Positions 63,100 to 64,000 of a stretch of 64,000 nt of DNA are shown here, in pieces. The DNA comes from Grammothele lineata. Taxonomy: Eukaryota > Basidiomycota > Agaricomycetes > Polyporales > Polyporaceae. The notes beneath the pieces are model-generated. The model was not told the DNA's origin. It saw nothing but the letters and a program-made list of their open reading frames with translations, and made no database searches. The stretch lies in the NCBI GenBank assembly GCA_002150815.3, contig NDFF03000101.1, positions 62,001 to 126,000 on the forward strand, given 5' to 3'. Position 1 is the stretch's first letter, and each line of letters begins with the position of its first letter. The position numbers were made by a program, and so were the translations under genes.

Positions 63100-64000
63100 T
63101 CAAACCGTCGTGACTACGTGCTCCTCGTCGATCGTCGGCATGCTATAGTCGGATCGGATGACCTTCGTGGGGCGTTCCATCGGGTCGCTCATCCGTGGCT
63201 CGGTCTCTTGTTGAACGTGAAATTTGAGGCGATCGCCTTCAATTCTGTCGATGTAATCCCATCCCGGCTTCTTCGAGTGACGCCCGAGGAGAAACTTGAA
63301 CATCTCGTGCTTTCGAAGGGTGGCGGCGCGATTGTACACCATGGCGGCAGGTCTCTCTGGAGGAACAAGCTCGGGTGGGTCCGAATCTTGCATATTGTCT
63401 TGCATCAACGCCTCAAATCTGGCCACGTCCTGCAGCTCGTCTTCGTCGCGCTCGATCACGGTGTTCAGGGGAAGGGAGCTGAGAGCGGGTCCGCTCTCAC
63501 GCTTCTCGTCGGCTTTGCGCTTCTCGTCTTCATACTGCTTGCACTGTGCGTTGTAGTCTTCGATCGTGTAGCGATCCCTAAGCAATTCAAGGAGATCCCT
63601 GAAGACGTCGTTGATAGGATGAATGTCGCCGTTGGGACACTTAAACACCAGTTTCTTCTCGGCGTACGTGAGGCTGGCTGCTCTGACGATAGCGCGTTTC
63701 AGCTCGGGGGAGAAAGGCCGACCGTCGACCTCGTCGCGACCGTCGAAGTATTTCCGGACGAATGGGACGATGGTGATGTAGTTGTGGATGAGGAAGCGAA
63801 CGGAGTTGTACAATGTGACGTGGAAGAAAGACTCTAGTTCGTCGGGGATCGTGACTGGCAGGGAGGGATGATCTATGGAGTGGATAGCACCATACTGCCA
63901 TGTGGCCTAAGAGTATGGAATGCGTCAGGTCATCGTCGACTCTCACGTGGAAATCCTGCTTACCGTCCTCTCTGGCTGGCGTGCGAGCATGATTCCTTGC
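63100..64000 (-). CDS. FunK1-family protein kinase D, C-terminal part only (cut by window end)
   Basis: The last exon runs 63906-63100, and the end of the preceding exon is 64000-63964, with a 57-nt intron between. The upstream exon ends ARQPERT, the conserved end of the HRD/DWE exon in kinases A-C. It continues ATWQYGA, TIPDELESFFHVTLYNSVRF and a Glu/Lys/Arg-rich coil (EDEKRKADEKRESG). The tail DPMERPTKVIRSDYSMPTID nearly repeats that of kinase C. The kinase core lies beyond the window. The gene faces the other three FunK1 genes. Confidence 0.88.

Overview
This window comes from a nuclear chromosome of a filamentous basidiomycete, most likely an Agaricomycete of the polypore type. The evidence is dense genes with many short GT-AG introns (mostly 47-85 nt), GC-rich third codon positions, FunK1 fungal kinases, a HET-domain protein, KRE6/SKN1-type glucan-synthesis genes and a PSTAIRE CDK1. 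All gene models below were spliced by hand from splice signals, reading-frame continuity and family knowledge. No transcript data or database search was available.

Left third (1-16.6 kb) is conserved housekeeping: a 5'-truncated tRNA-Gly(CCC); a DENN-type membrane-traffic protein (minus); SAC3, the TREX-2 mRNA-export scaffold with an FG-repeat tract (plus); a tail-anchored FHA/coiled-coil protein resembling SLMAP/Far10 of the STRIPAK complex (minus); the GPN-loop GTPase GPN1/NPA3 (plus); and the cell-cycle kinase CDK1, which carries a 6-nt microexon (plus). Two intergenic gaps (2470-2919 and 11256-11515) are divergent promoters.

The middle (17-39 kb) is accessory. Three FunK1 kinase genes (A, B, C) lie in the same orientation with the same internal intron positions. 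FunK1-A is followed by a membrane-anchored coiled-coil gene of no recognised family. FunK1-B is followed by a broken copy of exons 3-6 of that gene, into which a fragment of a plant-type plasma-membrane H+-ATPase gene has been inserted. The layout reads as tandem duplication of a [FunK1 + coiled-coil] unit, one partner of which decayed. A HET-domain gene sits between the broken copy and FunK1-C.

The right part (40-63 kb) is a cell-wall polysaccharide region. It holds two tandem GT2 membrane glycosyltransferase paralogues (minus), separated by a gap with an intron-containing tRNA-Val(AAC), then two tandem KRE6/SKN1 paralogues (plus). The first KRE6 copy has lost the last glutamate of the GH16 catalytic motif; the second keeps it. 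A fourth FunK1 gene (D, minus, cut by the window end) closes the region and shares its C-terminal tail with FunK1-C.

The best candidates for something undescribed are the FunK1/coiled-coil pair with its chimeric pseudogene, the tandem GT2 and KRE6 pairs forming a wall-glucan cluster with one probable pseudo-enzyme, and the microexons.
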